This document shows positions 49,170 to 62,204 of a stretch of DNA of 64,000 bases, piece by piece. The DNA lies in NCBI GenBank assembly GCA_921293015.1, contig OV121092.1, forward strand, positions 29,439,764 through 29,503,763. Direction: 5' to 3'. Below the pieces are notes generated by a model. It was not told the DNA's origin, searched no databases, and worked only from the letters and a program-made list of their open reading frames with translations. The stretch's first letter is position 1. The number at the start of each line of letters is the position of its first letter. The translations under genes were made by a program, and so were the position numbers. Source of the DNA: Phorcus lineatus. Its lineage: Eukaryota > Mollusca > Gastropoda > Trochida > Trochidae.

Positions 49170-52100
49170 CTAATACTGGCAACATAAAAGTTAGGATTTA
49201 AGTATGAAAGCTAACTAATTAAATAAATTGTTTATGATGCAAATACATTGAAAGAAACTGAGGAGACATCTAATTAGTTCCATGTTTTCTGACAATATGG
49301 AAAGAATTCCGCCCGTTGGTCCATTATATTAAACGTTAATCTTCTCCCAATAATGTAGTTTAATTAAAAAAGACGCTTATGAATGTTTTGGGGGTATCCA
49401 GCGTTTATAGCAGGTAGAGAAGTATAAGAATGATGTGTAAAAGATTCTCATTTGTAACATCATGCTCTCGGTTTTATCTTTACTTTGATTTCATCAATCT
49501 CTTACCTCTGGCAGACATTCCCTCTCAATTTGCGCAGCTTCCGCTTCCTGTTTGATAGAAGTAATAGATTAACATTGTGCTGGTGAAAGTGCAGCTATGT
49601 GATAAAAATCTTCTAAATCTATAAATAAGACTAATGGAAATCGAACACGGGCAGCTGAAGGGGCACTTTCCTCTGGTTCCTCTGAGCTTTTAGCTTTTCA
49701 TTGACTTCTGATTCGCATTAAAAGAATCTGAAATATATTAGATGTTGAAACAAATGTTTTATACATGACATATATTTAAATTTACTATTTAAAACAATTA
49801 GACATTTCATAAATGTTTTCATGTTATATCATGATCTGTCTCATGTAATTCTTTTTAATAGTGATTATTTAATTTACAACATGTAGGTCGTATTTTCTTC
49901 TAAAGTAATGAATTGAAGTTTCGAGGAAGTGAGGATCTCTTTATGTCCGAATCGGATTCACCATTTGAATTTTTTGACTAAACATACCACTTAAGTTAAT
50001 CTTCGGATAGTGTAGATATTTCTATATAAAAAAATTAAAGATACATATCAACATTGTGGAAACAATTCCTGAAGAAGATACCCTGCCCTCTTCTAGCGGT
50101 GATAAGAACCCGCATGTATTTTGTATTGACAAAAGTTTCTATTATTTTTGCTAAACTTTCTTCTGAGGAGATCTCCAGATTCGAAAAAGTTCTTCTCGTT
50201 GTACGAACTGTAACTCTTGTCTTATAGTTGTTCATTTTATCCTTCTCGTAAGCTATAGTTCATTTAGTGCAACATCTCACAATAATTAAGGCTGTTACAG
50301 GTGGAAGTCACATTATCAAATATCATCAATATGTATTTTCAGAACTTGGGAAGTGAGAAAAACATTATGAAATCGATGTTCGAAACTGAGATGAAAAAAC
50401 AAACACCAGAGACTTATAACTGGAATCTGAGATTGTAAAAAGAAAAATATGGTCAATGCATAATACAGACAGCTGGTAATGAGAACTGACATAACAAAAA
50501 CTTATTTCATTTGCAAAGGATTCATGGAAAACCAAACACCTTGTCAAATCAAATGATTCTCTTGTGAGGAAAGAAAAATAACAATACGAAAAATCAGTTG
50601 TTGTTGTTGTGTCTTTTAGTTTTGAAATTCAAGAAGCGTTTGCAGGAATGAAAACAATCATTTATTTGTCAGACTAAGACATTATTTTCTCGGAGGACGA
50701 AGACTTTGTATGATGTTTTGTTCATGTTTGTTTAAACGAAAAATTTGAACCGATTATAATGGGGGTTTTTTCATATCAGAAAATTATAATTCCACTTTGA
50801 AAAGTTATTGATTTGACGACAACTTATTCCTTTTTTACGAATAATTGCCAATAATTATAGACAAATGGCTTATTGGATGGCTAATATAGAAAGTAAAGGA
50901 AACATCATTCAAAATAATAATTACAGAACAAAAAACTGACATTATCAAGTGAAGTTAATTAGTGAGAAACTTTTTTATTAATAATTGTTCATGTTTGTAC
51001 AAATTCAAACATGCTTGTGAACATTTAAGTCATAGAAACCTACTATGAAGTACCTTTTTTATATATAAACAACGTGATTAATCTTGGAGTTGCCTTACTT
51101 AATAGTTGTATATTTTCAACATTCCTTGCTAAAGCACTTTAAAAGGAAGTTGAAAGGTTCAAACATACATATAATCATTATCCAAAGGATACTTTAAAAT
51201 TGTATTTATACTTGTTTGTGATGACAATGAAACCAACTTAATAAAGTTTCAAGTAACATTCAAAAATTATTTTAACTTGCAAAGGTTTTTTTATTTATAA
51301 AACTTAAAATTTTTCAAAACATTCACTGTGTTTCCTTGAAAGAGAGATTTTTGTAAAAAAGTTTGTAGATCAGAAGCCACCAAAAAAAAGGCACTCTAAT
51401 TCATGTCTGACAGCTCTTGTTATGATAGGCTTTAATTATCATGTTGCCTGCCTCTATAACAGATTAAAAGAATCTGGATGTGCTAGTCTAAATGCTGTCC
51501 TGTTTCTTTGCTTCGTGTCATGATAATGAGGAAAGAATGTAATTAATCTTGTACCCTGCACAATAACTAGCCCATGCACAATTTTCCATTTACGTTATAT
51601 TCCAGGTAATAAAGAATTGCTAAAGAAAAATCATGTTGATTTATTTTCAAGCAAAATTCTTTAGTGACAAACACTACATTCAATTACATGTACATGTAGA
51701 CCTTGTGTTGATAATGATATCTGTAGCAATGCTGCTCTGCAAACGGCATCTTAGAAATTCAAAATTTTACATTTGATTCACGGTTGTTTCGTTTGATCAA
51801 TATTTCAGTTTTCCCATGTATTGAGGTACTGTCGAAAAACATGAATACATGATATAAAAAAACATTTTACATGCCATAAGGTGTAACGGAGGTTTCTGTA
51901 AATAAGCACGATGGCACTAACGAGCACATTTGATAGGCCTTTTGGCAACACTTACCTGCTTAAGTTATTTTCAGCGATGTCATATAAGTAGTCTAGACCA
52001 GGATTATTAATAGTTTTATGAAGAGAAATTATTTTCCCCCCATTTTTTGGCAACATATCAAAATTACTTTTACATACCGGATCTGAACCGGGTGATTTAT

Positions 52101-52361
52101 TTCCATAAATGTAAAGAAAGTGCTAATGATTAACGGATTCCTAAGCAAGTACAATTATTATTTTGTAGGATGTCCAGCAATGTTGTTATGAAAGGAATTA
52201 AAACAGATCGGTACTTTTCCCTGCAGTTGCACTTGCAGCTTTTTGGATAAGAAAATCATAAAGGTTTGGTTTCAAGAAAGGTTCATATTGATATAAGAAA
52301 TGTAAAGCTATACTTGTATTTCTCATGTATAATATTCACTTTCATTTTAGAATAAATAAGA
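49170..52361. other. A+T-rich DNA, nothing recognised
   Basis: No supported gene. The minus-strand frame 50035-50235 (66 codons) has a mixed, charged composition but no known domain and no visible exon signals that I trust. Confidence 0.5.
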
Positions 52362-52695
52362 ATGTAATATTATGTAGTCGAAGAGGAAAGTAAGCTCAAA
52401 ATGTATTTTACAAAGTCTTTATTAAACCTGATGTATTCTATTTGAAATTTCTGTTTTCATCCATAGTCCAATTATTTCTAATTGCCGTGGCAGGGATAAA
52501 ACGAGTGCATCAATCACTTTAAGTTTTAGAAAAGATACCAGCCATGTAATAGTATGTAGTCGAAGAGGAAAGTAAGCTCCGAATGTAATGTACCAAGTCT
52601 GGTTTAAACCTGATGTATTCTATTTGGAATGTCCTTTTTCAATCTCTAGTCCAATTATTACTAATTGCTTTGGCAGGTATAACACGAGCTGTACT
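52362..52695 (+). repeat. Tandem duplication, about 182 bp, second unit partial
   Basis: ATGTAATATTATGTAGTCGA at 52362 and ATGTAATAGTATGTAGTCGA at 52544, each followed by AGAGGAAAGTAAGCTC, AAACCTGATGTATTCTATTT and AGTCCAATTATT. Similarity is about 85%, so it is older than the 210-bp and 161-bp duplications. Confidence 0.88.
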
Positions 52696-55600
52696 CAACA
52701 ATCCAAGTAGGATACACTCGTTAAATTAACACATTCCCTCTACATTTGACGAGAAAGAAATCATATCATTGATAACCATCGAAGAGTGATAAGCATGACC
52801 TCACCATTAGGTATTGATTGAAACTAAAATAATTTTGAAATCCAGGATTATTTATGGGTATAATCGACTTATATAATGGACATTCAAGGATTCTTCGGTC
52901 AGATTCACAATCTCTTATGCTTTGAATAGAGATCTCTGAAGCCTCATTTGTCATTGTCATACAAAATTAACTGTTGTGACAATACATTTAATTTAAACAA
53001 CCCTTTCAGTGGAATTATCTATGACATGTTAGTATGATTAAATTGTCTTAAACCTTGTGCAGGTTTAGATCTAAACTCGGGGCTCAGAACAAACATTTGA
53101 TTTGAAATGTATTTAAGATATGTTGAATGAAGATACAATGCATAACAAGCAAGATAACCAATAGGCCACAGCGAAGTTACATTAACACTAAGAACTTATC
53201 ATAGGAAAGTAAAAGTAGAACATAAAAACAAAGTAGAACGCTAAAAGATAGATAGACACATATATTTTGGATCTTAATAATATTTTTTCGTGCACCACGA
53301 TCTCAAGACCAAAACGAAAGTTCCCAATCAATCTAGCAATGACAGTTTATTTTGGAATTGTTCTATCAAACTTCATGGACACAAATGTACAGGTACAAGT
53401 GAACACTTACTCGACCTTCTCCTAAGTTGTCTTTTGAATGATTTGGTTAAAATCTAATTCAATTAAAGGAACATGAGATTCTCAAAACACTTTGCTGAAT
53501 TTAACGATGGTTTTGTACCTTTTCCCCTCTTCCTAAACTTTATTTGACAAAAGAAACACCTTAAAATGTGTAATTGGTAAAGTCGACTTGGTTGTTTGAC
53601 ATTAAGCTCTATTAATCCATGTCAATTCTGCAGGAGTGATGAAAACTGTTTCAGAGAATACTTTTCAGATACGAAACGACTTGGTTCTTTGAATGCCTTA
53701 AGACTATTGGAGAGGGCAATACAGATTCTAAGAAGAAATCTTTTAAAGGATAAAGAAAAAATACTGAAAGGGAATATGGTACATTTAATCGTTTAAAATT
53801 AAGTTAACATTACCAAAGGACTGGAGATTTGATACTACTTTTAACGCATGGGATTTTGTAGCAAATCTATTTTTATTGAAGGTATTCTGACCAGTATTTC
53901 CCTGTACAAATGCTTTGCATGCATTTGTAAATATGTCATGAGTATGATCTGTTGAAAATGAACATAGAACATGAATCAAAATGTACATGGACATGTTTAG
54001 TCATAGAATATGGATCAGAAACTGTATAAAAATCAAAGAAATGTCTCCTTGCTGACAAAATATGTAAACAATATATGTGTGATAATAAGCATATACAGTG
54101 ACTAATTTTTGTTATTGCTGTCTGGCACAGAAGCAGTTTAGTTCACATTTAAATGCCAATGATACCATGTACTACAAAATCTGAAAATGATATTAATTAT
54201 TCTTTTACTGTACACATATGTTATTCAATGACAAACGACTATATTGAAATAAAATAGAGAAAACAAATGTGACCTTGCTTTACTTAGCATGATAAAAATT
54301 TATACATAAACAGAACTCTTCACGTCTCTAGTATGACGTGGATACCACTACATCATATCCAAGTAGATTCAACAAACTTACTCAGACAGCTTTCCCAGCT
54401 ACTTCAGTTACACAGACATGATTGACAGCTTATCAATCTCTTGGCACAATCAAAGGATATTTTTGTTCAATCCTCACGTGAAGGTACATAGTTGCAAAAG
54501 GTAATTGTGAATTATTTTGATGACTTTATTCGTTTATTCATTTGACTTAAATAGTTTTATTTTGTTAATAATTCAAATGTCAAATTCTGTATGATTGCAA
54601 TATATTATATTCATATTTACACCAAAAAATTTTAAATTGTTATTTCATGAAAATACACTGCTTGTCAAACTTTAGATGTTCCTAAGAGTATGGGTTGTGT
54701 TACATACCTTGAAAAACATTTTAGAGGACGTTTGTGCATGTATGAGCATCAAACGACCGATGATCATGTTTATGACAATACTTATGCCACATGACTGATT
54801 GGGAAAAATACACTTCTTCTGCTCATAGTATTACGCTACTAGTGTTTAACTAATTTCAAACATGACATGAAATATATTCCCCTTTTGATGCATGCATTTT
54901 CCTTCAACTGAAAAGTTGCAATTTTCTGAAACCTCATATATAATAATCACGTATTGATATTCCAACATTTTCATCATTCTAAAAGCAATTCGTAAGGAAT
55001 ACCGTTCGAAACTAAACATAACATTCAAATAATCCCTAGAGAATCGACATACACACGAACCAAGTGAATAGTAACATAGGCAAAACACCAACTTCAATTT
55101 TTGCCTCATCAAATTGAGTAGGGGAAGCGACAAAAAGCCTCTTCAACAACCTTTTTGAAGCTCGGAAATAACTTTCTTCTTATTTCCTTCAAGTTGAATT
55201 TGATACTAACCTGGCACAATTAGATTGAAAGACTTCCTGTCATCCGCCTTATATTTGGCATATGTACATGTAGGCCAACAACATTTTTGAAAACCTATAT
55301 CTTTATGCCCACATCTTTGCAACATTGATTGTGGTATGAAATTAAATTACACAAGTATTAAGGTTTCCTTAATTGTACAACATTTACCTGTGTTTTCATC
55401 TTATTTGTCAACTTAAGGAACTAGAAAAGAAAACTTGAAAGAACATTCACTGCAGTATTATTTCGGTGCTGTCATTTATATCTATGCAAACAAAAATGAT
55501 ATTTGTATCATTGATTAATAGGAGCAGTTCAAATTAATTTCATTTTTGAAATATATTTTAAAATACTAATGTTGTATCTTCTGCTAAGACTGTATACCAT

Positions 55601-58600
55601 TATGAATGTTTTTCCCTATATTCAAAATGGTACCTTAAAGTATTGATGTACAAGTACAAGATGTCAAAATAAATATTCATTCTCAAACTAACATATAAAT
55701 CTAAAAACCTGCACCAAATTTTATGAATATTTTATCAAATAACATTGACAGGTCCAATCTTCTTCTGTAACTGAAGTAGCTGTTAAAACCATATAAGAGT
55801 TTCAGTTATTTTGGCACAACACTCACATCGACCTTACAGACCTTTATTGTAATAAAAATATATAGGGAATCTGACACTGTGTCTTTAGCTGTCAAGTTTT
55901 TCAACATAAGTTGATTTTAATGCAATCTATGTCCGTGGCAAAAACTACTTTTTCAATTAATATGTCACTCTATTGTTATTTTATAATTGCCTCCTGTCTC
56001 AACATCTGACAAAAAGATGATAATGCGAGATTGAAATGTGCAAAGGATTTAAACATGCTTGATAAATATCCTATGCAATCGTTATGCTACTGAAAGGTTT
56101 TTAAGCTTAGAAGCTTAGAACTCCTTGATATGCCTAGTGCGTAGAGTATCCATGTTTCCTTTTTTTCTCTTTACAAAGCCGTCCAGAAGTGGTGGTTTGG
56201 ATTGACTGTAAATACGATATGAAAATCACGAGTTCATTTCACGCAAATGTTAACAGCAAGATACTTTTGCACAACCAAATTGAACCTTTGCAGTATTAAC
56301 AGGTTTTGGATATGCCTATTATAAACCATGCACTGCCTGTTGGAGCTATAGAAATGCTAACGTAGCGCTACGATGTCATAAGATACTAATAGTAATTGTC
56401 ATTTGCTTTCATATAACATCTGGGTGTACAGGGTGTGGATTAGCACATTAAAGTTTGAGGGGATCAAGTCATGTCAAGCTTCATTAATCTATTATTAACG
56501 TTTATGAACTAAATAACACATATCATAAATAAATTCTGTCATGAAAATTGCTTACATAGAGGTATAGATAAACGATTTTACACGGTAGTATCTCACATGG
56601 GCGTGTAATAAACATTTTGGTTTTCTTAACTTATATTCCTCAAAATTGTTCTTTGCCAAACATTATTCAATAGTGATCTTTAATAATCAAAGATCAAGTT
56701 CTCTAATGGGTACTTGTATCATAAGATATAGAACCAATATACCTTTTCTTCATTAGTGCGTTTAATTGATGAAATCTTTAAGGGCCTTTATAAAATCTGA
56801 AATTTAAATTGAATTGCTTAAATGTCCATGTGACATCAAAGAGAATTCTTATCAGTTGCGGGTAAAAGTCAACAACCTCTATTAGAGCTTGCAAATTATT
56901 GCCGGTAATTCATCAAATAAATGTACACCTTCGTGCAAGATAACAATTTCATGGTAAGAGCAACCTAAATTACGATGAAAGTTCAGTGCCTTGACAAATC
57001 CCTCGGAATTGTCTTCAAAAGGTATTGATCTTTGTTTTTGGAAGAGTTGGTTTTGGACATGAAGACTTTTATGACATAATTATATAATGTTTCTGAACAA
57101 TTCATTTTTTGAGACATTGACCTTCCTGAGAGTTTGATTTCAAAAGCCTATTATCTACAGCTGCGTATCAAAAGTTTGTTCACTTTCTACTGTATCTTAG
57201 TTCAAATATCATGTAATTTTGGTTTGGTTTGAATGTCAATAAAACATCTTCAGCAGAACTGACACCAGATCTCCAATTGTCGATGTGAAAACTAACCATT
57301 TTTAAATTTATTGTTGGATTATCTCGTCTCTCAAGCAAAAATTCGAATTTTGGCGTGATTATATGGGCAGAAGGGGTCACATTTTCGAAGTTTTCTTTTT
57401 AAAAAAAAAATGATTAAAATGTTCCATTTCGACACTCGGAGAACAAAATCACCAAACTCCTATTAACTTAATGCAAACGAACAAATACGACTTTTATCTT
57501 ATTGTTTTTATCACTTATTAAGGAGTTTGCAGAGAAAAATAATAATTACTGTTTTCGAAAATTTGACACCTGGTCACTTCAGGGACCCGTCAAAACTATT
57601 AAGGTTGACTCCTGGGTATGACATTCATAAAGATGCAATGGATCTTCTCTTCTGTATTGAAAATTCAAAATCATCCGTTTCTTTTTCGCAATGCTACGAT
57701 ACCACAAAGAAATGCGAAATTATATGATATTTGCACTACGATTCGCAGGTATGTAAACAAACTTTTGGTCTGCAGCTTATTAAGAATTAGAATTAACCTT
57801 AATGACTAGCAAATATGAAGAAAATTTATACATGTATTAAGAAAGAACAAGTTTTTCCTTTGCTTTTGAGAAATGAGAAACAAACGTTTTCGAGCTTTAA
57901 CAAGGTACAACTTGATTACCTTTAGAACTTATCAACATCTTGTTATAATAGATTAAAGGGAGAATCCTTTTTTCGTTACCATTCTACCTGAGAATTATAT
58001 AATTGGATCGTTAGTGAATTTTGTGCGTCAGAATTCAACATACACTGCACAAATGATTACTAAAGAAAAGTACGGATCTGATCAATAAGGTTTAATGATA
58101 TTTTGATAATCTGCAGTAAACAGGCTCTATGAATATGTCTTCAAAATGGTAAATTCAAACATATTTCGTACTTTAGATTAATAAATTTGCTGTAAGTAGA
58201 AATAAACCTTTGCCTCACCTTAGATATCCTAGTATAACGTTTTCAATTTCATAAATTACTTCCCAATTGCTCAGAAACAAGACATCCATATCCCGATTAT
58301 ATCTTGTATAAAAGACAATCATCACGTTAATATTTTCACATTGTGGTGTGTGTTGATAAACGCTTTGAAAGATGCGAATATAATCGAATCCTTCCCCTGA
58401 TCTGTTATCCTGGCCTACCACACTTCGAAGGTGTTGGTAAGACGAAATGTTGATCATTGAGAGAAACTCCTCTCTACTGCATCACACAGATAGCTTATCT
58501 TACTTCTTCTGAAAACATGTGCTTGTCTAGTACAACGACCTCAATAAGGAGAAACTTGTTGGTTCCAGTGCATTTAAATAGAATTGGGATGATTCGGCTG

Positions 58601-61155
58601 AATGTATTTATGATATCTGTATTTTAACCAATTTAGAGTAGATGAGGAAATGACAGAAGTTTTATCATTTTAGTTCATTTTCAAAACAGTTTTTGAACAC
58701 CCATTTAATGTGTTCTCACTGCTTAAACTAGAACTAATATTTCTGTCTTTAAATATTCACACTGACTATTTCTGAAGTAGTGTGATTTTTATTTTTCTCT
58801 TGTCACATTATTTCCAACAAAGTTGAAAAATGTTCTTCATACATTCTTACTTTTGAATCACCATTCCGGGAAGTTCAAATCGCCATAACAAACTTATAGA
58901 ACAAATCGATTCAGGTGCTTACAAGATATGACAACATAAACATTAGACAAAAGTTCTTCTTCATGCATCTCGGGTTTTGTGATTTTTTTTCATATCCATT
59001 AACATCCAGATAATGATTGTTCTTTCATTGAAAGTAAACGATATGTAATTGGCACCTTAAATGTATTCTTTTGTTTCCAAGAAAACTGATTTATCTGTAA
59101 CGCAACAATAATAGTGTTATTCGTAAGCTGTTGCGGACAAGTTTGTCTTTGTAACTGATATGGATGACATGTACAATTTAAAAGTTATAGTGTACATATA
59201 TGACAAAGAAACCTCTATGAAAACATTTTCTTTAGTAGATACAAAATGATAATTTCTTAACATAAATATTGGGTTATTTCTAATCGTTTGATAAGAAAAG
59301 GCAGTTTGCTACCAACACTCTCATTAACTATGAAATTGTTTGATAAAACAAATGGTCGACACTTATTTTAAGTACAGGTATGAATACGCAGCTATTATCT
59401 ATCATACGATTCCTCATTATTCAGTGAAGACACTCAACAGAGAAATTCAGAAAACACAGTCGAAATCACAGATGTCATCCATTGACAACGAAACTCGTAA
59501 TTATGACTGTATATTTTTGTTTAAACGTTGCGAGAGTAATTTCCTAATGTCAGTATTTCATACTCTTTATCTTGGCGATTGCTGTGACGGAGCGACCAGT
59601 GAAATATGATGATTTCCCAAAGGACAAAAAAAATATCTTTTAACTTTGAATCATATATGCAATTTCATGTTGGACATATATAATCTGGTCTACTCTGAAT
59701 GGGTTAAAATCAACCACAGTTTTAAATTTAATGAGCTAACAGATTGTTTTATTGTGGCATGAACTCAAATTATGTTCTGAGTCATAAAAAGTTCAAGCTC
59801 GAATTAACTCTCAGCAACTGAAGCTATTGATAGATTCACAATATCCCAAAAGTCAAATATCATGCCTCTGTGTACGGATTTCTTTGTTTAAAGAGTTAAA
59901 AGCAATACGCATTAACTTTTCTAAAGGTATACATGTATATACATATACTATACTATGAAGTACTTTCTTTTTTATGTAACTTGAATGGACTTCAGACTAA
60001 CAGGAATCGTAATGAAATTCATGAAATTTTGATGTTAATTGTTGTGAAGATTATACGTTAACAAAAATGCGTTTGAATAAGATCATTACATCTACTATTT
60101 AAGATTTTACATTATATTTTATATCTTAAGTCATACATATATGCATAGGTTTAAATTTTTAACTCATTTGTATATTTCATTTCTAAACCAATTCTGAGAG
60201 GAAAACTTCAAGGAGGAACTCTATGTAAACTTGTAAAAAAAATGTATAAATTTATTCTGATTCATTCTTCGACAAAACATTTCAAGTTTGGGTTATATTT
60301 TCATTTACATACTCTGATGAATTCACGTCGAGAGGACACGTATTGTAAAACGTTTTTATATAATAGTTCTTGAAATGTTGCCCAATTTAGTTTCTCTTTA
60401 GTACTCAAACCGACTATCCATTATTATGAAGTATTTTAGCTAAGGAAATGGATTATACATATCTAAAGCATACTTTGTACATTTATTTTCAATTCTTCTA
60501 TAACTGAAAGTTGTATTTGGTTTCCACGAGATCAATTTATTTCCACACAAATACGTGCTGCAATTCATTTGCAATTGGTTATTCACATCTGGCCTGTCTC
60601 ACTTGTCTGTCCACTGAGGGACATCAGAGAACTAACATGCACCGGGATATATTTTATGTCCAATTCAAATGGGAGATACCAATTCCTTTGTATGATTCAG
60701 ATGCAGTTCCTGAAAATATACTGGGATACCCACACATGTTGATGGATGTTTATGATGCATGTTATACCTTCAGACATAATTCATTCGTTTGGTTCAAATT
60801 GATGATTTGAAAGAGCCATCATATTTTCGGGCCGTGATCATGCGTAAGTAATGATGTCTAACATTAATGCGATATTCTTCCCCTTAGAAAGATCTAGTTT
60901 TATCAAGTATTTGGACTTCCTCAATTCTGAAAGGTCTGATGTAATTTATGCACATATTACTAAAACTTAGAAAGACGAATTATCAAAGTGTCAAATGTCA
61001 TAAGAATGAGGAGATAAAAGTAAAAACGAAAATAAAAATATCAATTCAGAGCTCAGTTGCTTCATGTAGTTAAGATGTTATATTACCCATATGGTAAGAT
61101 GGACACAGGGTAATATTTTTCCTGTAAGTCACACGGGAGTTACACATTTTCTTGG
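52696..61155. other. Gene-poor A+T-rich stretch
   Basis: About 8.5 kb with many short open frames (60-100 codons; for example 53596-53796, 54846-55133 minus, 58215-58457 minus, 59340-59609, 60511-60810). None contains a domain I recognise. No transposon ends, SINEs or tandem repeats were found. An intron or intergenic spacer is most likely. Confidence 0.5.
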
Positions 61156-61687
61156 CATTTGATTGGTTGTTGTGAACCAATGAAAAGGAACGTAGTGCCG
61201 GGACTATTTCATTCATCTTTCAAATTTGTCCCGACTGGTAATTTGTTTACCCTTAGACAGAATTTTAACAATGTTTTTTTATTCCAAATAGTTGCCAGTC
61301 GTCTTTTCTCAGATGTGGCGCCACAAACAACGCGAAATAAGCCTGCCCCATAGCACAAAATCATAGAAATTAGCGATTATTGAATAAGTTCTTCGTCACG
61401 TTAAACTAACAGTCGCTAAGAAGCGCCTGGTTCCGTTCTATCGTAGTGACGTCATAGACACGAGCGGCTAAGACGTCACAGTGTCATCAGTTACGTCACA
61501 AGTTCAGCCGTCTTGTAGTATAACCATAGGGCGTCGCTGACCTCTTCAAATTAACACAAAACTGTTAAATGTAATTAGTTTGATTGGAGGTTATGAAAAC
61601 AGGATTAAACGTTCGACAACAACTACATTTAGCTATTATTTTGAAACTTTTTTTCACAAATTACAATTTAGCCGTGCGTAGGTAAGT
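61156..61687 (+). promoter_or_regulatory. Promoter-like patch with CRE cluster and splice donor
   Basis: Richer in CpG than its surroundings. It holds an inverted CCAAT box (ATTGG, 61162-61166) and a direct one (CCAAT, 61177-61181). Three CRE-like sites lie within about 50 bp: TGACGTCA (61447-61454), GACGTCA (61472-61478) and TACGTCA (61492-61498). A TATA-like TAGTATAA follows at 61516-61523, and a strong 5' splice site AG|GTAAGT at 61681/61682. Together these would fit a first non-coding exon (about 61545-61681) of a plus-strand gene whose coding exons lie beyond the window. This is inference from motif order; each motif alone could be chance. Confidence 0.35.
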
Positions 61688-61811
61688 GTGAAGCAAAACC
61701 AAAGCACACGCGTATGAATTCGGAAATTCGCAACCCTAATCCTTTATAGAGGAACGATTATTTCTATCATATTCGAAATTTAATATTCTAAAAATCATAT
61801 AGGTAATATAA

Positions 61812-61959
61812 ACAATAACCAACTCGTGACGGGAATGACAGATTATCTTTCCCTCGTTATATTAATTGTGTAATTCTCTCGCCAAGGCTCGAGAATTACG
61901 AAATTAATATAACTCTGGAAAGTTAATCTGTCATTCCCCGTCACTCGTTAGTTATTGTC
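61812..61959. mobile_element. Palindromic fold-back element
   Basis: Arms 61812-61881 and 61890-61959 are near-complementary around a short centre (CCAAGG). Matching words are ACAATAACCAACTCGTGACG against (reverse complement) ACAATAACTAACGAGTGACG, then GGGAATGACAGATTA in both, then GTTATATTAATT in both. About 148 bp in all, non-coding, and able to form a long hairpin. A fold-back MITE is the likeliest identity; a structured RNA gene is possible but has no support. Confidence 0.8.
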
Positions 61960-62049
61960 TATATGTGAGATCAAACTATTTATTTTTTAACTCATGTATG
62001 TCTCTCTCAGGAATTTACAGGTGAATGAATAGAAATGAGGACGTCAATG

Positions 62050-62204
62050 CATAAAGCTATTTCACAATGTTACGGTAGAAAAAAAATAGCGGTAGATAGT
62101 TATAACTGCTAGGTAACAACAGGAGGTCACTACATAAAGCTATTTCACAATGTTACAAACAGAGGTAGATAATTATCCTTGCCAGATAACAACAGGAGTA
62201 CACA
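62050..62204 (+). repeat. Tandem duplication, 83 bp unit
   Basis: CATAAAGCTATTTCACAATG at 62050 and 62133, each followed by TTAC, then GGTAGAT and TAACAACAGGAG. The second unit lacks a few bases. Confidence 0.9.

Noticed and set aside
54399-55780. Inverted 15-mer AGCTACTTCAGTTAC
   Set aside because: The match does not extend, and one such hit is expected in a 64 kb A+T-rich window.
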